From Pyrinomonadaceae bacterium (lineage in GTDB: Bacteria > Acidobacteriota > Blastocatellia > Pyrinomonadales > Pyrinomonadaceae): 64,000 bases of DNA. Positions 33,875 to 43,126 of this stretch are shown piece after piece (the stretch's first letter is position 1; the number at the start of each line of letters is the position of its first letter). Below the pieces are notes generated by a model, which had not been told where the DNA came from, made no database searches, and saw only the letters and a program-made list of their open reading frames with translations. The position numbers and the translations under genes are program-made. Location of the stretch: positions 45,437 to 109,436 of the forward strand of contig JAIBCC010000024.1 of the NCBI GenBank assembly GCA_019694395.1. Reading direction: 5' to 3'.

Positions 33875-34767
33875 CAATGAATCTTTTCCGCAATCTGCTC
33901 CAATCCAGCTACAATTCGTGGTGCGGGACGAGACAAAATATCGGCGTTTATTTTGAAAACTTTGCCGTTTTTAACCGCATTTGAGTTTTTGAAAACCTCG
34001 TTTGGCTCATCGTTATCGGAACTTTCCGACAAAATTATGATGTCGGGGTTCAATGCCAAAGCTGTTTCCTTACTTAATTTAGGATACGCAGTTGCTAAAT
34101 CTTGTGTCGCCGAAATTCCGCCTGCTCTATTGATTAAATCCGTGATAAAAGAATCTTTGCCGATGGTGTAGAGTGATTTGTCAATCTGCACAAAAACTTT
34201 GGGTTTTGCTGCATTTTTTGTTTTTTCTTCGACGGCGGCAACTCGTTTTTTCAAATTGCCAACAACTTCGGCGGCTTTATCTTTTGTGCCGAAAATCTCA
34301 CCGACTTTTTCGATGCTTTGATAAATTCCGTCAAGTGAATTCGGATTCGTCACAAAAACCGTAATTCCTTGTGCTTCAAGCGTTTTGGTAAAAGATTCGA
34401 GCTGCGAAGCGGTTGAAACGAAAACAACTTGCGGCTTTAAGGCAATGATATTTTCGACATTCGGTTTGAGCGTATCGCCAATGCTGGTAATTTTTTTTGC
34501 GTCTTCGGGATAATTGCAAAAATCAGTTCTCCCGACCAATTTATCGCCGGCACCGACAGCAAAAATTATTTCCGTCAGATTCGGAGCAAGCGAAATTGCC
34601 CGTGTCACTTTTTCGGGAATTTTTACTTTACGATTTAGATCGTCTGTGATTTCGCGTGATTGGCTTGATGGTAAATTAGTGTCTTGCGTGGACTTACAGG
34701 CAAAGGAGAGAAATAAACAAACAACAGCAAATAAAATTTTATAATACTTCAAAATGAAAAACCCCAT
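33874..34767 (-). CDS. btuF: Cobalamin ABC transporter substrate-binding lipoprotein
   Basis: 297 aa from the ATG at 34767, chosen because a lipoprotein signal follows ('ILFAVVCLFLSFAC', lipobox LSFAC); the open frame extends 37 codons further up but into riboswitch-proximal sequence. The mature protein has the PBP fold: 'RAISLAPNLTEIIFAVGAGD' then KLVGRTDFCNYP, 'NIIALKPQVVFVSTASQLES' and 'INADILSRPAPRIVAGLEQI'. It captures corrinoid in the periplasm and passes it to BtuCD. It is the first gene after a cobalamin riboswitch and overlaps btuC by one base. Confidence 0.92.
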   Translation of the reverse strand: MGFFILKYYKILFAVVCLFLSFACKSTQDTNLPSSQSREITDDLNRKVKIPEKVTRAISLAPNLTEIIFAVGAGDKLVGRTDFCNYPEDAKKITSIGDTLKPNVENIIALKPQVVFVSTASQLESFTKTLEAQGITVFVTNPNSLDGIYQSIEKVGEIFGTKDKAAEVVGNLKKRVAAVEEKTKNAAKPKVFVQIDKSLYTIGKDSFITDLINRAGGISATQDLATAYPKLSKETALALNPDIIILSESSDNDEPNEVFKNSNAVKNGKVFKINADILSRPAPRIVAGLEQIAEKIH

Positions 34768-34895
34768 TTTGTTTGCCTCTAACGCAAAGGCAAGCAAAAC
34801 AGGGCTTTTCACATCAACAAAAAAGGAGAAAAGAGAAAAACAACATCTTACACAGCCGAACACCTTTACGCGAAGCATTCATTTGGCTATAAACA

Positions 34896-34989
34896 TTTTG
34901 GCAGGTCTCCTGACTTTACAGTGGCGCGACCGTGCGGGGCTTTCACCCGGCTTCCCTATTCTTCGTTCTTAAAAACGACACCAAAACGG
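34896..34989 (-). promoter_or_regulatory. Cobalamin riboswitch upstream of btuFCD
   Basis: On the minus strand: 'GAATAGGGAAGCCGGGTGAA', then AGCCCCGCACGGTCGCGCCACTG in two pieces, and the B12 box 'AAGTCAGGAGACCTGCC'. TTTTGG (5') pairs with CCAAAA (3') to close the outer stem. This is the most standard of the three cobalamin elements here. The rest of the divergent gap towards glgC (34990-35170) holds no gene; it must contain both promoters, but none stands out. Confidence 0.95.
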
Positions 34990-35170
34990 TTATGCTGAAA
35001 AGAACAATTAAGTTTTGCAAATCGCTTTACATCACCTAATGACTTGGAAGTTATCACCCTTTTTGGCAAAAGTCAAAATCTTTTCATAAATTATTCTTGA
35101 TATTAGAAGCCGATTGCGGATATGCTTGTCAAAATAAGTATTAAATTATTCATAGTTTACAAATTAATTT

Positions 35171-36466
35171 ATGTCTGAAAATGGAAATGTAGTTGCAGTA
35201 ATTCTCGGCGGTGGAGCAGGCACAAGGCTCTTTCCTTTAACTCAGTATCGTTCTAAACCGGCTGTTCCGTTAGGCGGAAAATATCGTTTGATTGACGTTC
35301 CGGTTTCCAATTGTATCAATTCCGGTATCACCCAGATATTTGTTTTAACTCAATATAATTCGGCTTCACTGAATCGTCATATCGCCAGAACCTATCGCTT
35401 TTCTTCATTCTCGACCGGGTTTGTCGAAGTTTTAGCGGCTGAACAAACCAAAGATAATCCTGAATGGTTTCAGGGAACGGCAGACGCTGTCCGCCAAATG
35501 ATTCCGCACATCCGTGATTGGCGTGTCAATACACTTTTGATTTTGTCAGGCGACCACCTCTATCGAATGGATTACCGCAAATTTTTACAGCGGCATTTTG
35601 ATACAAATGCGGATTTAACCATTTCGGTAATTCCAAACCGACGCGAAGAGGCTGAAGAATTCGGTCTACTTAAAACTGATGAAAATGGGCGAATTATCGA
35701 ATTCAAAGAAAAACCCAAAGGTGATGCGCTTGAAGCAATGAGGGTTGACACAACCCGCTTTGGTTTAACCGAAGAAGAAGCAAAAGAACGTCCGTTTTTG
35801 GCTTCAATGGGAATTTACGTTTTCAATTACGAAAAACTGGTTACTCTTTTAGCCGAAGATCAATCTTGGGTAGATTTCGGAAAAGAAATAATTCCTGACG
35901 CAATCAAAAGATACAATGTTCAGGCACATCTTTTTAAAGATTATTGGGAAGACATCGGAACAATCCGCGCTTTTTACGAAGCCAATCTTGATTTGGCTTC
36001 TCCGCTGCCGAAATTTAATTTTTTCAATACCGAATCACCAATTTATACCCGCAGCCGCTATTTACCGCCGTCAAAAGTTCATAATTGCGATATAGATAAT
36101 TCAATGGTCAGTGAAGGCTGTATCCTGAATGGTGTCAGAGCTAAACGTTCGATCATCGGCTTGCGTTCGCGCATAGACAAAGGCACCAGCATCGAAAATT
36201 CGATCATTATGGGAACCGATTTCTTTGAGTCCCTCGAAGAGATGAAAACAAATATTACTAAAGCCGTTCCGCACATCGGAATCGGCGAAAATTGCACTAT
36301 CAAACGCTCAATTGTTGATAAAAACGCCAGAATCGGCAAAAATGTGCAGCTTATCAATCAGCGTGGAGTTGATAAAGAAGATGGACCAAACGGAAACTAT
36401 TTTATCCGCGAAGGAATTATTTTGATTCCTAAAAATGCAACAATTCCTGATGGAACAGTGATTTAA
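35171..36466 (+). CDS. glgC: Glucose-1-phosphate adenylyltransferase (ADP-glucose pyrophosphorylase)
   Basis: 431 aa. '[20 protein letters not shown]' then [22 protein letters not shown] is the nucleotidyl-transfer site. '[13 protein letters not shown]' holds the metal-binding Asp, '[19 protein letters not shown]' follows, and '[18 protein letters not shown]' sits before the C-terminal left-handed beta-helix. The sequence resembles cyanobacterial and plant types. The enzyme makes ADP-glucose for glycogen or trehalose. It is a single gene transcribed away from the btu operon and ends at a strong two-way terminator. No other glycogen gene is nearby. Confidence 0.96.
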   Translation: MSENGNVVAVILGGGAGTRLFPLTQYRSKPAVPLGGKYRLIDVPVSNCINSGITQIFVLTQYNSASLNRHIARTYRFSSFSTGFVEVLAAEQTKDNPEWFQGTADAVRQMIPHIRDWRVNTLLILSGDHLYRMDYRKFLQRHFDTNADLTISVIPNRREEAEEFGLLKTDENGRIIEFKEKPKGDALEAMRVDTTRFGLTEEEAKERPFLASMGIYVFNYEKLVTLLAEDQSWVDFGKEIIPDAIKRYNVQAHLFKDYWEDIGTIRAFYEANLDLASPLPKFNFFNTESPIYTRSRYLPPSKVHNCDIDNSMVSEGCILNGVRAKRSIIGLRSRIDKGTSIENSIIMGTDFFESLEEMKTNITKAVPHIGIGENCTIKRSIVDKNARIGKNVQLINQRGVDKEDGPNGNYFIREGIILIPKNATIPDGTVI

Positions 36467-36569
36467 AGTAAAAAGTAAAAAGTAAAAAGTAAAAAAGCGT
36501 GATGATTTAGTTGTTTAGTTAAATCTCACGCTCTTATTTTTGAACTTTGAACTTTTTACTTTGAACTTT
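36467..36569. terminator. Two-way terminator hairpin with flanking AAAAAGT words
   Basis: The core stem is 36497-36531: GCGTGA(T)GATTTA pairs with TAAATCTCACGC, with A-runs before and T-runs after, so it works on both strands. It separates the convergent glgC and VWFA genes. Iterated AAAAAGT on the left and ACTTTTT on the right extend the hairpin. Confidence 0.8.
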
Positions 36570-37802
36570 TTACTTTTTACTTGATTTTTTCTTAACGGTA
36601 TAGCTTTCTCTGGCTTTAACGGCTACGCCTTTTTGAGCTACACGAACTTTTAATTTGTGTTTTTTTTCTGTTTTATCATCTTTCGGATAAAAACCGAGAC
36701 TATAAGTTTGTCTCAATTCATCCGCAATTTGCGAAAAAGCGTAAGCCATACTCATCTTGTCGGTAGCAGGCAAAACTCTTCCGCCTGTTTCATTTGCCAT
36801 TTGACCGAGATATAAATTAGCAGTTTCGTATTCCTGCGAAGATGTTCCAGTGCCGCCTCCGGGCATAGTTGTCGTGGATGATGGAAACGGATTATTGTTT
36901 GGAGTCGGGGTCGGAGTCGGGTTTCGATTTACTTTGATATTGGGAAACGGAAAAGGAAACGGATTTGTATTAGTGGTAGTTGGCGGAATTTGAGTTGACG
37001 ACGGAGTTCCGGTTGGAATCGGCAAAGTAGTCGGCATCCGCGAGGCATTTTGCACATCGCTGTAAGTATCGTATTGAATCGGATAAATTATTGCATCCAG
37101 TTCTTCGGCATCACGCAAATTATTTTCTAAATGCGCTGTTGTGCTGGTCGTATCAACTCCGTCGGTAAAAAGCACAATTGCTTTTCTTCCTTCAATATTA
37201 CGGAGTTTTTTCATAACGAAATCAACTGCTTCGTAAAGACTTGTTCCCGTTCCGATTTTTGTTTGTTTAATCGCACTCCAAACCTCTTTTCTGTCGGTGG
37301 TCGGCTCACAAAGCAGATGCACCTCCTGATCAAATGACACAACCATTACCTTATCTTTAGGACGAAGTTGGGCAGTAAATCCATTAGCGGCAGTTTGAAT
37401 TTCGGTAGTTTTGAAAACAGTCGAATAACTCATATCCAACATCAGAACAACGGTAAAAGGTTCTTCAACATTTGAGAAATACGCAACTTCCTGTTCAAGG
37501 TCATCCTCAAAAACCTTGAAATCCTCTTTTTTCAATCCGGGAACGAATTTTCCGCCGCGATCTAAAACTTTGACCGGAATCGTCACTAGATTTGTTTCAA
37601 CATTGATGACTTCGCCATCATCAGCTGCATCAACTTTTTCCGAATTTGCAGAAGTAGTTTGAGGCGTTGGAGTCGGAGTTTGAGTTGGTCGTTGATTTCT
37701 TTTTTGATTATCTCCGTTTGTTTGCGGGCGTGATTGAGTAAAAATCAAGACAGAATTTGCCCAAAATAAGAGCAAAACAATGAAAAGGCTCACTTTTTTC
37801 AT
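36570..37802 (-). CDS. VWFA-related secreted protein (acidobacterial type), copy 1
   Basis: 410 aa with a signal peptide ('VSLFIVLLLFWANSVLIFTQ') and a Pro/Thr linker. The core has 'VNVETNLVTIPVKVLDRGGK'-like sequence, then 'KKDFKVFEDDLEQEVAYFSN' and a VWA domain with metal-site motif 'LMLDMSYS' (DxSxS) and 'IVLFTDGVDTTS'. A low-complexity Pro/Thr/Asn insertion (about 265-315) precedes 'ANETGGRVLPAT' and 'LRQTYSLGFYPKDDKTEKKH'. This matches the VWFA-related domain type seen in many copies in Acidobacteriota. It probably binds a protein ligand outside the inner membrane. It is a tandem duplicate of the next gene up. Confidence 0.88.
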   Translation of the reverse strand: MKKVSLFIVLLLFWANSVLIFTQSRPQTNGDNQKRNQRPTQTPTPTPQTTSANSEKVDAADDGEVINVETNLVTIPVKVLDRGGKFVPGLKKEDFKVFEDDLEQEVAYFSNVEEPFTVVLMLDMSYSTVFKTTEIQTAANGFTAQLRPKDKVMVVSFDQEVHLLCEPTTDRKEVWSAIKQTKIGTGTSLYEAVDFVMKKLRNIEGRKAIVLFTDGVDTTSTTAHLENNLRDAEELDAIIYPIQYDTYSDVQNASRMPTTLPIPTGTPSSTQIPPTTTNTNPFPFPFPNIKVNRNPTPTPTPNNNPFPSSTTTMPGGGTGTSSQEYETANLYLGQMANETGGRVLPATDKMSMAYAFSQIADELRQTYSLGFYPKDDKTEKKHKLKVRVAQKGVAVKARESYTVKKKSSKK

Positions 37803-37830
37803 TTCTCGGACTCCGTTTAAAAAAATAAAA

Positions 37831-37852
37831 GAGGCATTTTGAAAGATGCCTC
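37831..37852 (-). terminator. Rho-independent terminator after VWFA copy 2
   Basis: GAGGCAT/ATGCCTC stem with a short loop, followed on the minus strand by a run of T. It separates the two VWFA genes, so the downstream copy needs its own promoter or read-through. Confidence 0.9.
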
Positions 37853-37881
37853 GGAATTAAAAAAGGATGCCTTTCGACCAA

Positions 37882-39189
37882 TTAAAAAGGAAGTCTGGTT
37901 TTTACGGTCGGTTTTGGTTTCTGTTTGGCGGCAGTTGTTGAATTTGCTACGCCGTTTTGTCCAACAATATAATTATTTTTGGCACGAACTACCGCATTGG
38001 TCCGATTTACTCGAACTTTGATTTGCTTACGATCTCCAGGTTGACCTTCTTTTTGCGGATAATAGCCGATGCTGTATTGACGGCGAAGTTCTTCGGCAAT
38101 TCCCGAAAAAGCCGCATCTAAATTATAAGTTGAAGTCGCATCGAAATTTCTGCCGCCGCTGGCTTGTGATAACTCTTGTAAATACTGTCTGGCTTTTTCG
38201 TAATCTTCTTTTGAAGTTCCGATTCCACCGCCGCCTCCGATATTGACACTTCCTCCGGTTAAAATTGCGCCGATAATTTGTCCCCAGCCGCCACCGCTAC
38301 GGCGACGATTTCGCGGTGGATTTGGATTATTTGTGCCGCCACCGCCGGTTGTTCCCATATCCATCGAGGTGTCGTAACGAATCGGGTAAATCATTGCATC
38401 AAGTTCTTCTGCTTCTTTAACCGTGCTTTGATAAGTTGCGCGTTTTGAAGTCGTATCAACTCCGTCCGTAAATAAAACCACGGCTTTGCGCCCTTCTATA
38501 TTGCGTAATTGATTGTTAATGGCATAATCAACCGCTTCATAAAGACTGGTTCCGCCGCCGAATCTGGCTTGCTGAATTGCATTTCGCAAAACATTGCGGT
38601 CATTGGTTGCTTGCGCGAGAACGTGGATTTTCTCATCAAAAGCGATTACTGAAACGCGATCATCTCTTCGTAATTGATTAACAAAAGTGATGGCAGCGTC
38701 CTGAATTTCTTCGATTTTAAATTTGGTTGATTCGCTGACATCCAACAATAAAACAACCGTAAAAGGAGCTTCTAACGAAGCAAAATATTCCACTTGCTGC
38801 TGCACACCGTCTTCAAAAATTTGAAAATCTTTTTGCTGTAAGCCCGAAATAAATCTTCCATCCCGATCTAAAACAGTAACCGGAAGCGTGACCAAATTGG
38901 TTTCGATATTGATCACATCGTCATCTTCAACCACTGCTCCATCTTTATTTGGTGTAGACGATGGAGTTATCGGTTTATTATCACCGATCAAAACAGGCGG
39001 ACGTTTTGTTGTTTCCGGCGTTGAAGTTGGGGTAGTTGTTGGTGAATTTGAGTCGTTATTGGTTGTCTGATTTTGATTATTAGGAAGATTATCCGTCACG
39101 ACCACTCGCGGACGCGAAGGTTTTGATTGTGCAAAAACCGCCATACTCAGCAACCCAACACACAAAATCATCGCAACAACTTTTTTCAT
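37882..39189 (-). CDS. VWFA-related secreted protein (acidobacterial type), copy 2
   Basis: 435 aa from ATG 39189 at the signal peptide ('MKKVVAMILCVGLLSMAVFA'); the open frame runs 50 codons further up into the neighbouring gene but without a signal there. After a Thr/Pro/Asn linker come 'INIETNLVTLPVTVLDRDGR', 'QQKDFQIFEDGVQQQVEYFA' and the VWA metal site 'LLLDVSES' with 'VVLFTDGVDTTS'. A Gly-rich insertion (about 295-330) and 'LRRQYSIGYYPQKEGQPGDR' follow. Same layout as copy 1, with a Gly-rich rather than Thr-rich insertion. Confidence 0.88.
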   Translation of the reverse strand: MKKVVAMILCVGLLSMAVFAQSKPSRPRVVVTDNLPNNQNQTTNNDSNSPTTTPTSTPETTKRPPVLIGDNKPITPSSTPNKDGAVVEDDDVINIETNLVTLPVTVLDRDGRFISGLQQKDFQIFEDGVQQQVEYFASLEAPFTVVLLLDVSESTKFKIEEIQDAAITFVNQLRRDDRVSVIAFDEKIHVLAQATNDRNVLRNAIQQARFGGGTSLYEAVDYAINNQLRNIEGRKAVVLFTDGVDTTSKRATYQSTVKEAEELDAMIYPIRYDTSMDMGTTGGGGTNNPNPPRNRRRSGGGWGQIIGAILTGGSVNIGGGGGIGTSKEDYEKARQYLQELSQASGGRNFDATSTYNLDAAFSGIAEELRRQYSIGYYPQKEGQPGDRKQIKVRVNRTNAVVRAKNNYIVGQNGVANSTTAAKQKPKPTVKTRLPF

Positions 39190-39271
39190 CCTAATTTTCC
39201 TCACTGAAAGCGTTCTCAACCCTCTGCCATCCCCTTTGACGTAGATATTATCAAACAAGATGCCAATTTTT

Positions 39272-40408
39272 TTAGCTTTGATTAAGAAATTCTGTAGCCA
39301 ATTCGTGAAATTTTCTGCGGGTTGAGTTGATATTGACAAACGGAAGCTCGCGGGCGTGGGTGCGATTCGTCAGCAAAATAAAAATCCTTTCCGTTTCCGG
39401 CTCAATCCAAACCGATGTTCCGGTAAATCCTAAATGCCCGAAGCTGTCTTTTTGCAATGAATTAGAAGCTGTTGATTCAGGTGTGGCAGCTAATTGAAAA
39501 GCGATTGAACGCGCTTCATTATATCCTTTGGTGTAATTTGTGCGGAATAAATCACAGGTTTCAGGTTTTAAAATCGTCGTTTCCTTCGCTAAAAACTGTT
39601 GGGCGATTTTGAAAGTTTCTTCGGCAGTTGAAAAAAGTCCGGCGTGTCCCGAAACTCCGCCCATAAAGTAACAATTTCCATCGTGAACTTCGCCCCAGAT
39701 TTGGTAATTTCGCCATTCGTAATTCGTAATTTGTGATTCGTAACCTGATTCTAAACACGTATTTTTCTCGTATTCGTTACCGAATTCGCTGGCGGCAATT
39801 CGTTTTTGCAAAGATTTCGGCGGATTGTAAAAAGTATTTTGCAGATTCAACGGCTCAAAAATTTCAGTTCGCGCAATTTCATTCAGAGATTTTCCATAGA
39901 TTTTTTCAATTACAAAACTGAGCGTGAGAAAATTTAAATCGCTATAAACAACTTTTGAATTGATTGGATTCTCATTTTTGAACTCAGCAATAATAATTAT
40001 CAAACCCGACAAATAATTTGATTTTTTATCTATCATATTTGATTTCTTATCTATCAAATAAAATGGCTTCCACGCAAAAAATCCAGAGGTATGCGTCAAA
40101 AGATTTTGAATCAAAACTTCTTGCTTGTCTTTCATATGGAAGAAAGAAGTAAATCTTGAAACCCTATCGGTCAAACTAATCTCACCATTTTCAATCAACT
40201 TCGCACACAACAAACCTGTCACCAAAACTTTAGTCAAACTCGCCAAATCGTAAATTGTATCTAGTTTTGCTTCGATTTTTTCAGGCTCAACCACGGCAAA
40301 ACCAAGCGCATCCTGCAAAATAATTTCGCCTTTTTCCGCTACCAGATAAACGGCAGACGGAAAATCGCGGGCATCAATTCGGGATTGTAAAAATTCGGAG
40401 ATAATCAT
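39272..40408 (-). CDS. Serine hydrolase of the beta-lactamase / EstB fold
   Basis: 378 aa. 'YDLASLTKVLVTGLLCAKLI' gives the SxxK nucleophile motif, and 'VVYSDLNFLTLSFVIEKIYG' the YxN-like second motif. 'MGGVSGHAGLFSTAEETFKI' and 'GHLGFTGTSVWIEPET' stand in for the KTG block (HxG). The class covers esterases, D-amino peptidases and cell-wall recycling enzymes rather than resistance enzymes. No signal peptide is seen. Two oddities lie inside: 'IDKKSNMIDKKSN' is a tandem duplication, and 'SQITNYEWRNYQ' is encoded by an iterated ATTACGA word. Confidence 0.88.
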   Translation of the reverse strand: MIISEFLQSRIDARDFPSAVYLVAEKGEIILQDALGFAVVEPEKIEAKLDTIYDLASLTKVLVTGLLCAKLIENGEISLTDRVSRFTSFFHMKDKQEVLIQNLLTHTSGFFAWKPFYLIDKKSNMIDKKSNYLSGLIIIIAEFKNENPINSKVVYSDLNFLTLSFVIEKIYGKSLNEIARTEIFEPLNLQNTFYNPPKSLQKRIAASEFGNEYEKNTCLESGYESQITNYEWRNYQIWGEVHDGNCYFMGGVSGHAGLFSTAEETFKIAQQFLAKETTILKPETCDLFRTNYTKGYNEARSIAFQLAATPESTASNSLQKDSFGHLGFTGTSVWIEPETERIFILLTNRTHARELPFVNINSTRRKFHELATEFLNQS

Positions 40409-40421
40409 TTTGTTTTTGTTT

Positions 40422-40550
40422 GGAACGCCACGCTTCTAGCTGGCATTGAGCGCAGAGCGCGAACAACTCAAGTTTAATTTTTCTCGACTTTTACTTAAAA
40501 TTGAGTTACATCGTTCACACGATGTCTGCCAGCTAGAAGCGTGGCGTTCC
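40422..40550. repeat. Perfect 24-bp inverted repeat with 81-bp centre
   Basis: The arms at 40422-40445 and 40527-40550 are exact complements ('GGAACGCCACGCTTCTAGCT' plus four more bases). Inside, AACTCAA (40465-40471) pairs with TTGAGTT (40501-40507), so the whole gap folds as one long hairpin. It lies between two minus-strand genes and has no coding capacity. It could be a REP/MITE-like element or a strong terminator. Confidence 0.9.
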
Positions 40551-40556
40551 GTTTCT

Positions 40557-41519
40557 TCATACATTCAAACGACTTCGATGCGTTTCAATCTTATCCAGCA
40601 CGCCCAACGCTAAACTTAAAGCTTTGCGTCCGTCTTCGGCGGTGATTGGCGGAGTTTTGTCTTCGATAACGCAATCTAAAAACGCTTCGAGTTCAGCACG
40701 AAGCGGTTCAATATCAACTATTTCCAACCGATTTATCTTAATTCCCAACAGTGGATGCGCGGCTTCGGGATTGAGCGAAGTCAGCGAAGCAAATTTGGTC
40801 GCGTAATCTAAAACGACATACGAATTTGTCTGATAAAATCGGGTTTTGCGAATTTTTTCCGTGCCGATGCGCGAAGCGGTAATGTTGGCAACCGCACCGT
40901 TTTCAAACTCAATACGGGCATTTGCGGCATCAACTTTGTCAGAAATTACCGGAATTCCAACCGCACGGATTTCGGAAACTTTTTCGTTGACCAGCCATTG
41001 GATTGCGTCCAGATCGTGAATCATTACATCCAAAACCACATCCACATCCAAACTGCGATTGGGAAAAGGCGAAACGCGGTGAATTTCAAAATAGAGCGGT
41101 TTCGTCACGTGTGGACGAAGCGCGACCATCGCCGGATTAAATCTTTCGAGATGTCCGACCATCAATTTTGCCCCTGATTTTTCAGCGGTGGCAATCATTT
41201 TATCGGATTCTTCCAGAGTGCGGGCAATCGGTTTTTCGACCAAAACATTAACGCCTTTTTCCAAAAATGCACAAGCAATTTCGCAATGAGTTTCGGTTGG
41301 AGTAACGATCGAAACGGCATCAACTTTGTCCAACAATTCGCGCCAATCGGTGAAATAATTACATCCGTTTTTTTCGGCAATCGTTTTGGCTTGTGTTTCG
41401 CTAGTATCGCAAACGCCGATAAATTCACCTTTTCCCAAGTTTGCTAATTCTGCATAATTTCGGGCGTGATGCTGCCCCAAACTTCCAACTCCGATAACTG
41501 CTGTTCTAAATTTGCTCAT
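40557..41519 (-). CDS. Gfo/Idh/MocA family NAD(P)-dependent oxidoreductase
   Basis: 320 aa. An N-terminal Rossmann fold starts 'TAVIGVGSLGQHHARNYAEL'. 'SIVTPTETHCEIACAFLEKG' then VNVLVEKPIARTLEE gives the EKP motif with catalytic Lys. 'DVMIHDLDAIQWLV' carries the family His. The C-terminal alpha/beta domain follows. The closest naming by pattern is a sugar-nucleotide or UDP-N-acetylglucosamine 3-dehydrogenase type, but the substrate is not clear. It is divergent from the GT39-type gene across a 77-bp gap containing CTTTGAC-word repeats. Confidence 0.92.
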   Translation of the reverse strand: MSKFRTAVIGVGSLGQHHARNYAELANLGKGEFIGVCDTSETQAKTIAEKNGCNYFTDWRELLDKVDAVSIVTPTETHCEIACAFLEKGVNVLVEKPIARTLEESDKMIATAEKSGAKLMVGHLERFNPAMVALRPHVTKPLYFEIHRVSPFPNRSLDVDVVLDVMIHDLDAIQWLVNEKVSEIRAVGIPVISDKVDAANARIEFENGAVANITASRIGTEKIRKTRFYQTNSYVVLDYATKFASLTSLNPEAAHPLLGIKINRLEIVDIEPLRAELEAFLDCVIEDKTPPITAEDGRKALSLALGVLDKIETHRSRLNV

Positions 41520-41596
41520 TATTCCTAAAACCTTTGACTTTCGACCTTTGACTTTTGACTTATTGAACTTTGCGTTAGAATCTTTTTTTGACTCTT

Positions 41597-43126
41597 ATGC
41601 GAAATTCTAACTTTCCAAAGGCTTTGTGGCTAGTCGTCATCATAGGTTTTATTGCATTGTATTTTTTCGGACTGAATTTTGTGCCGCTGCTCGGTCCCGA
41701 TGAACCGCGATATGCCCAGATTGCCCGCGAAATGTTTGAGCGAAATGATTGGCTGACACCCACTCTGGGCGGATTTAATTGGTTTGAAAAACCCATCCTG
41801 CTCTATTGGTTAGAAATTATTGCTTACAATATTTTTGGAGTTTCCGAATTTTCGGCGCGTTTTTTCTCAGCAATTTTCGGGTTGTTGACGATTTTCAGCG
41901 TTTACCGTCTGTGTCGCCGGATTGAAATTGCCGTCGAAAAGAAAGGATTTTATTCGCAAAATGCACAGGGTTTAGCCAGATTTACCGCAATTTCGTTAGC
42001 AACCAGCATTGGACTGATTGCATTTTCGCGCGGTGCAAGTTTTGACATTATTCTTACTTTACCGATTACCTTGTCATTGGTTTGTTTTATGACCTTTGAG
42101 CTTTACGCGCCTCACGGTCAGAGCGATCACGATTTTCGCGGTTATTTTGTCTCAGACTTGCTTTTTCTCGCGCTATTTTATGTTTTTATTGGAGTTGCGC
42201 TATTAGCAAAAGGTTTGATCGGTGCTGTAATTCCATTGGGAGTAGTTTTTACCTATTACTTTTTCCAATTCCGTTTTCCACCCAGATTATTTGTTTTCAG
42301 TCTTTTTTGGGGAATTCCGTTAGCGGTTTTGGTGGCTTCCGCGTGGTATTTACCGATGTATTTGACGCACGGATACGGATTTATTGATGAATTTTTCGTG
42401 CAGCATCATTTCCAACGCTACACTTCCAACAAATATCAGCATCCCCAGCCATTTTACTTTTTCTGGTGGGTGCTTCCGGCTTTGACAGTTCCCTGGATTC
42501 CTTTTTTGCTGATAGCATTCTGGCATACTCGAAACTGGCGGCGCGGAATTGCTCAGATTCCAAGCGATTATCTGCGTTATTTTGCTTTGGCTTGGATGAT
42601 TTTTCCGATTGCCTTTTTTAGTCTTTCGGGTTCAAAACTACCGGGCTATATTTTGCCGGCTTTGCCCGGTGCGATGATTTTGATCGGTGATAGAATCCGC
42701 CGTTTTGTCAAAAATCACGAATATAACGAATGGCTGATCTTTGGGATTTCAAGCGGAACGATTGCCGTTTGCTTTATTTTGCTCGCATTGTTCGTCAAAG
42801 GTTTTGCTTCGCACGAAACGGTCAAATTTTTGATCGAAAAAGCAGATGCAGAAGGTTACAAAAACGCTAAAATCTATAATCTTCATACTCTTTCGCACAA
42901 TGCAGAATTTTACGGAGCAAATCGCTTGGCGCGTGAGCCTGAAGGAAAACTGAAACGGTTTGAAAGCGTTGGCGAAATTGCTGATGACATTAAGAAAACA
43001 GGTAAAACCGGAGTGGTGATAGTTCCGTTGGAATATGTTAATCAGTTAACTGCAAATGAATTAGTCACAGCAAATGTTTTGGCTGACAACAAAGAATTGG
43101 CGATAGTCGGAGTAACTTTGAAATAA
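41597..43126 (+). CDS. Membrane glycosyltransferase, GT39/ArnT-like
   Basis: 509 aa from the ATG at 41597; a TTG three codons earlier is weaker. Multi-spanning membrane protein with the GT-C signature: 'LLGPDEPRYAQIAREMFERN' holds the acidic pair of the first loop, then 'WFEKPILLYWLEIIAYNIFG'. 'FSRGASFDIILTLPI' and 'HHFQRYTSNKYQHPQPFYFF' follow the ArnT/PMT layout, and 'SGSKLPGYILPALPGAMILI' is typical. It moves a sugar from a polyprenyl-phosphate donor to lipid A, protein or another envelope acceptor. Its stop overlaps the trpA start (TAATG), giving an unusual operon pairing. Confidence 0.9.
   Translation: MRNSNFPKALWLVVIIGFIALYFFGLNFVPLLGPDEPRYAQIAREMFERNDWLTPTLGGFNWFEKPILLYWLEIIAYNIFGVSEFSARFFSAIFGLLTIFSVYRLCRRIEIAVEKKGFYSQNAQGLARFTAISLATSIGLIAFSRGASFDIILTLPITLSLVCFMTFELYAPHGQSDHDFRGYFVSDLLFLALFYVFIGVALLAKGLIGAVIPLGVVFTYYFFQFRFPPRLFVFSLFWGIPLAVLVASAWYLPMYLTHGYGFIDEFFVQHHFQRYTSNKYQHPQPFYFFWWVLPALTVPWIPFLLIAFWHTRNWRRGIAQIPSDYLRYFALAWMIFPIAFFSLSGSKLPGYILPALPGAMILIGDRIRRFVKNHEYNEWLIFGISSGTIAVCFILLALFVKGFASHETVKFLIEKADAEGYKNAKIYNLHTLSHNAEFYGANRLAREPEGKLKRFESVGEIADDIKKTGKTGVVIVPLEYVNQLTANELVTANVLADNKELAIVGVTLK

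Noticed and set aside
36467..36583. Possible CRISPR-like tandem repeats (AAAAAGT)
   Set aside because: Units are too short, have no spacers and pair with each other as hairpins.
39190..39339. 50-codon N-terminal extension of VWFA copy 2
   Set aside because: The signal peptide begins at ATG 39189, so the extension would bury it.
40422..40550. Terminal inverted repeats of an insertion sequence
   Set aside because: The centre is only 81 bp, with no coding capacity and no obvious target duplication.
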